Below the pieces are notes generated by a model. The model saw only the letters and a list, made by a program, of their open reading frames with translations. It ran no database searches and was not told the DNA's origin. From the NCBI GenBank assembly GCA_012031775.1, contig JAAUTF010000002.1, positions 1 through 33,709 on the forward strand: a stretch of 33,709 nt of DNA, in the 5' to 3' direction. Source of the DNA: Candidatus Altimarinota bacterium. GTDB taxonomy: Bacteria > Chloroflexota > Chloroflexia > Chloroflexales > Chloroflexaceae. Below, piece after piece: positions 33,020 through 33,709 of the stretch (position 1 is the stretch's first letter; the number at the start of each line of letters is the position of its first letter). The translations under genes and the position numbers were made by a program.

Positions 33020-33709
33020 ATGTCCGCCTCTGCGTTGCAGGAGTCGTCACATTACCATGGTCGAGCCAACGGGGGCATTGCCCGTATCTGGGCTTAAAGC
33101 AAAACCAGGCAATCCGCTTTGCCTCGCCTACGCCGGAGCATCGTTGTTATGTCACCGGCCAGTCACAGGAAATTCCCGTCATCCAGGCGGATTATTGCCT
33201 GTCGGCGAACCACGTCAGTTGTCCATTATACATTGGCTTAACTGTCCCTACAACGGCAGTTCAGGCAGCGCAGTTGGCTGCACCGCCTATGCCGCAGGGC
33301 GGCCTTGGTGGCTGGCTAGCGGGCCTCTCGCCGCGTGATCGCCTGATCTATATGCTGATTCTCGGGGTGCTCGGCGCGGTGCTGATCGGCTATCTCGCTG
33401 TTGTGGTAGGCTGGTTCTCGGGTGGCGCTTTTGGGGCTACGCCAACTTCGGCTGTACCGCTGCCCACGCCAAGTGCCAGCCGTACCGTCGTTGCAACCGC
33501 TACTGTTACGCCGAGCCGAACGCCAAGCCGAACGCCGACGACAGCGCCAAGCGCTACCCCCAGCCCGACAGATGCGCCGTTCCCGACGATCACGCCGTTT
33601 CCAACAGATACGCCCATCCCGCCAACAGCACCGCCGCCGATCTTCCCGATCATCACCTTTACTCCGGTGCCTCCTGTCCAACCGACGCTGGAGCCGACGC
33701 TGGAGCGAC
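33020..33709 (+). CDS. Membrane protein with Cys/His-rich CPYLGL...HRC domain and Pro/Thr linker (partial, one frameshift)
   Basis: The gene runs off the right edge. Its main frame (from about 33061) reads CPYLGLKQNQAIRFASPTPE, then HRCYVTGQSQEIPVIQADYC and LSANHVSCPLY, a compact Cys/His domain. A Gln/Ala linker, a transmembrane helix (LIYMLILGVLGAVLIGYLAVVV) and a long Pro/Thr/Ser tract (PSRTPSRTPTTAPSATPSPT) follow. Such tracts often link surface domains such as LysM in Chloroflexota. That frame has no start codon upstream. The leaderless ATG 33020 is in another frame and joins if one G is missing from G5 at 33070-33074, giving MSASALQESSHYHGRANGG. Confidence 0.6.

Noticed and set aside
1-33709. 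Search for tRNA and rRNA genes
   Set aside because: No T-loop plus acceptor-stem arrangement or conserved rRNA segment was found by eye.

Overview
The window looks like a chromosomal segment of a Chloroflexota bacterium, most likely class Chloroflexia. Pointers are moderately high GC, an amylosucrase, a FadN-type beta-oxidation enzyme, and a surface protein with a Cys/His-rich CPYLGL...HRC domain followed by a Pro/Thr linker. No rRNA, tRNA, CRISPR array, transposase or prophage gene was seen. The genus cannot be fixed from the sequence alone.

Layout. 1-2485: tail of a putative UvrD/PcrA-type helicase and a large multi-pass membrane protein. 2613-5381 (minus): amylosucrase and a MinD/ParA-like ATPase. 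5634-9730 (plus): SpoIIE-type phosphatase, secreted glycoside hydrolase, small Gly/Ser-rich membrane protein, RadC. 9837-13078: YtxH-like helical protein, histidine phosphatase, NAD-dependent epimerase, and a small membrane protein with a Ca-binding-type loop. 13356-15129 (plus): a metal and ribosome cluster of DtxR/MntR regulator, bS18 and Fur-family regulator. 15147-21571 (minus): NTase-fold protein, GNAT, sirtuin-like protein, pseudokinase with SH3b, methyltransferase, HD-CHAD protein and CYTH phosphatase. 21852-26450 (plus): FadN, thiolase, REC-HPt regulator. 26654-29108 (minus): ArsR-like regulator and a membrane-anchored beta-lactamase-like serine hydrolase. 29281-33709: phosphomannomutase, a repeat-bearing stress-like protein, UppP, a metallophosphatase and the start of a CPYLGL-domain surface protein.

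How the genes may work together. FadN and thiolase form a two-gene beta-oxidation operon. CYTH and HD-CHAD form a polyphosphate or triphosphate module. The methyltransferase, pseudokinase, sirtuin-like and GNAT genes are packed with 1-base and 4-base overlaps and have their own extended -10 promoter. Two of these four products lack residues normally needed for catalysis, which makes this operon the best candidate for an undescribed system.

Data quality. Eleven genes read through only if about fifteen single-base indels are repaired, several in G/C or A/T runs. Surrounding codons stay clean, so I read them mostly as assembly errors rather than true pseudogenes. Affected genes are annotated full length with the break position given.
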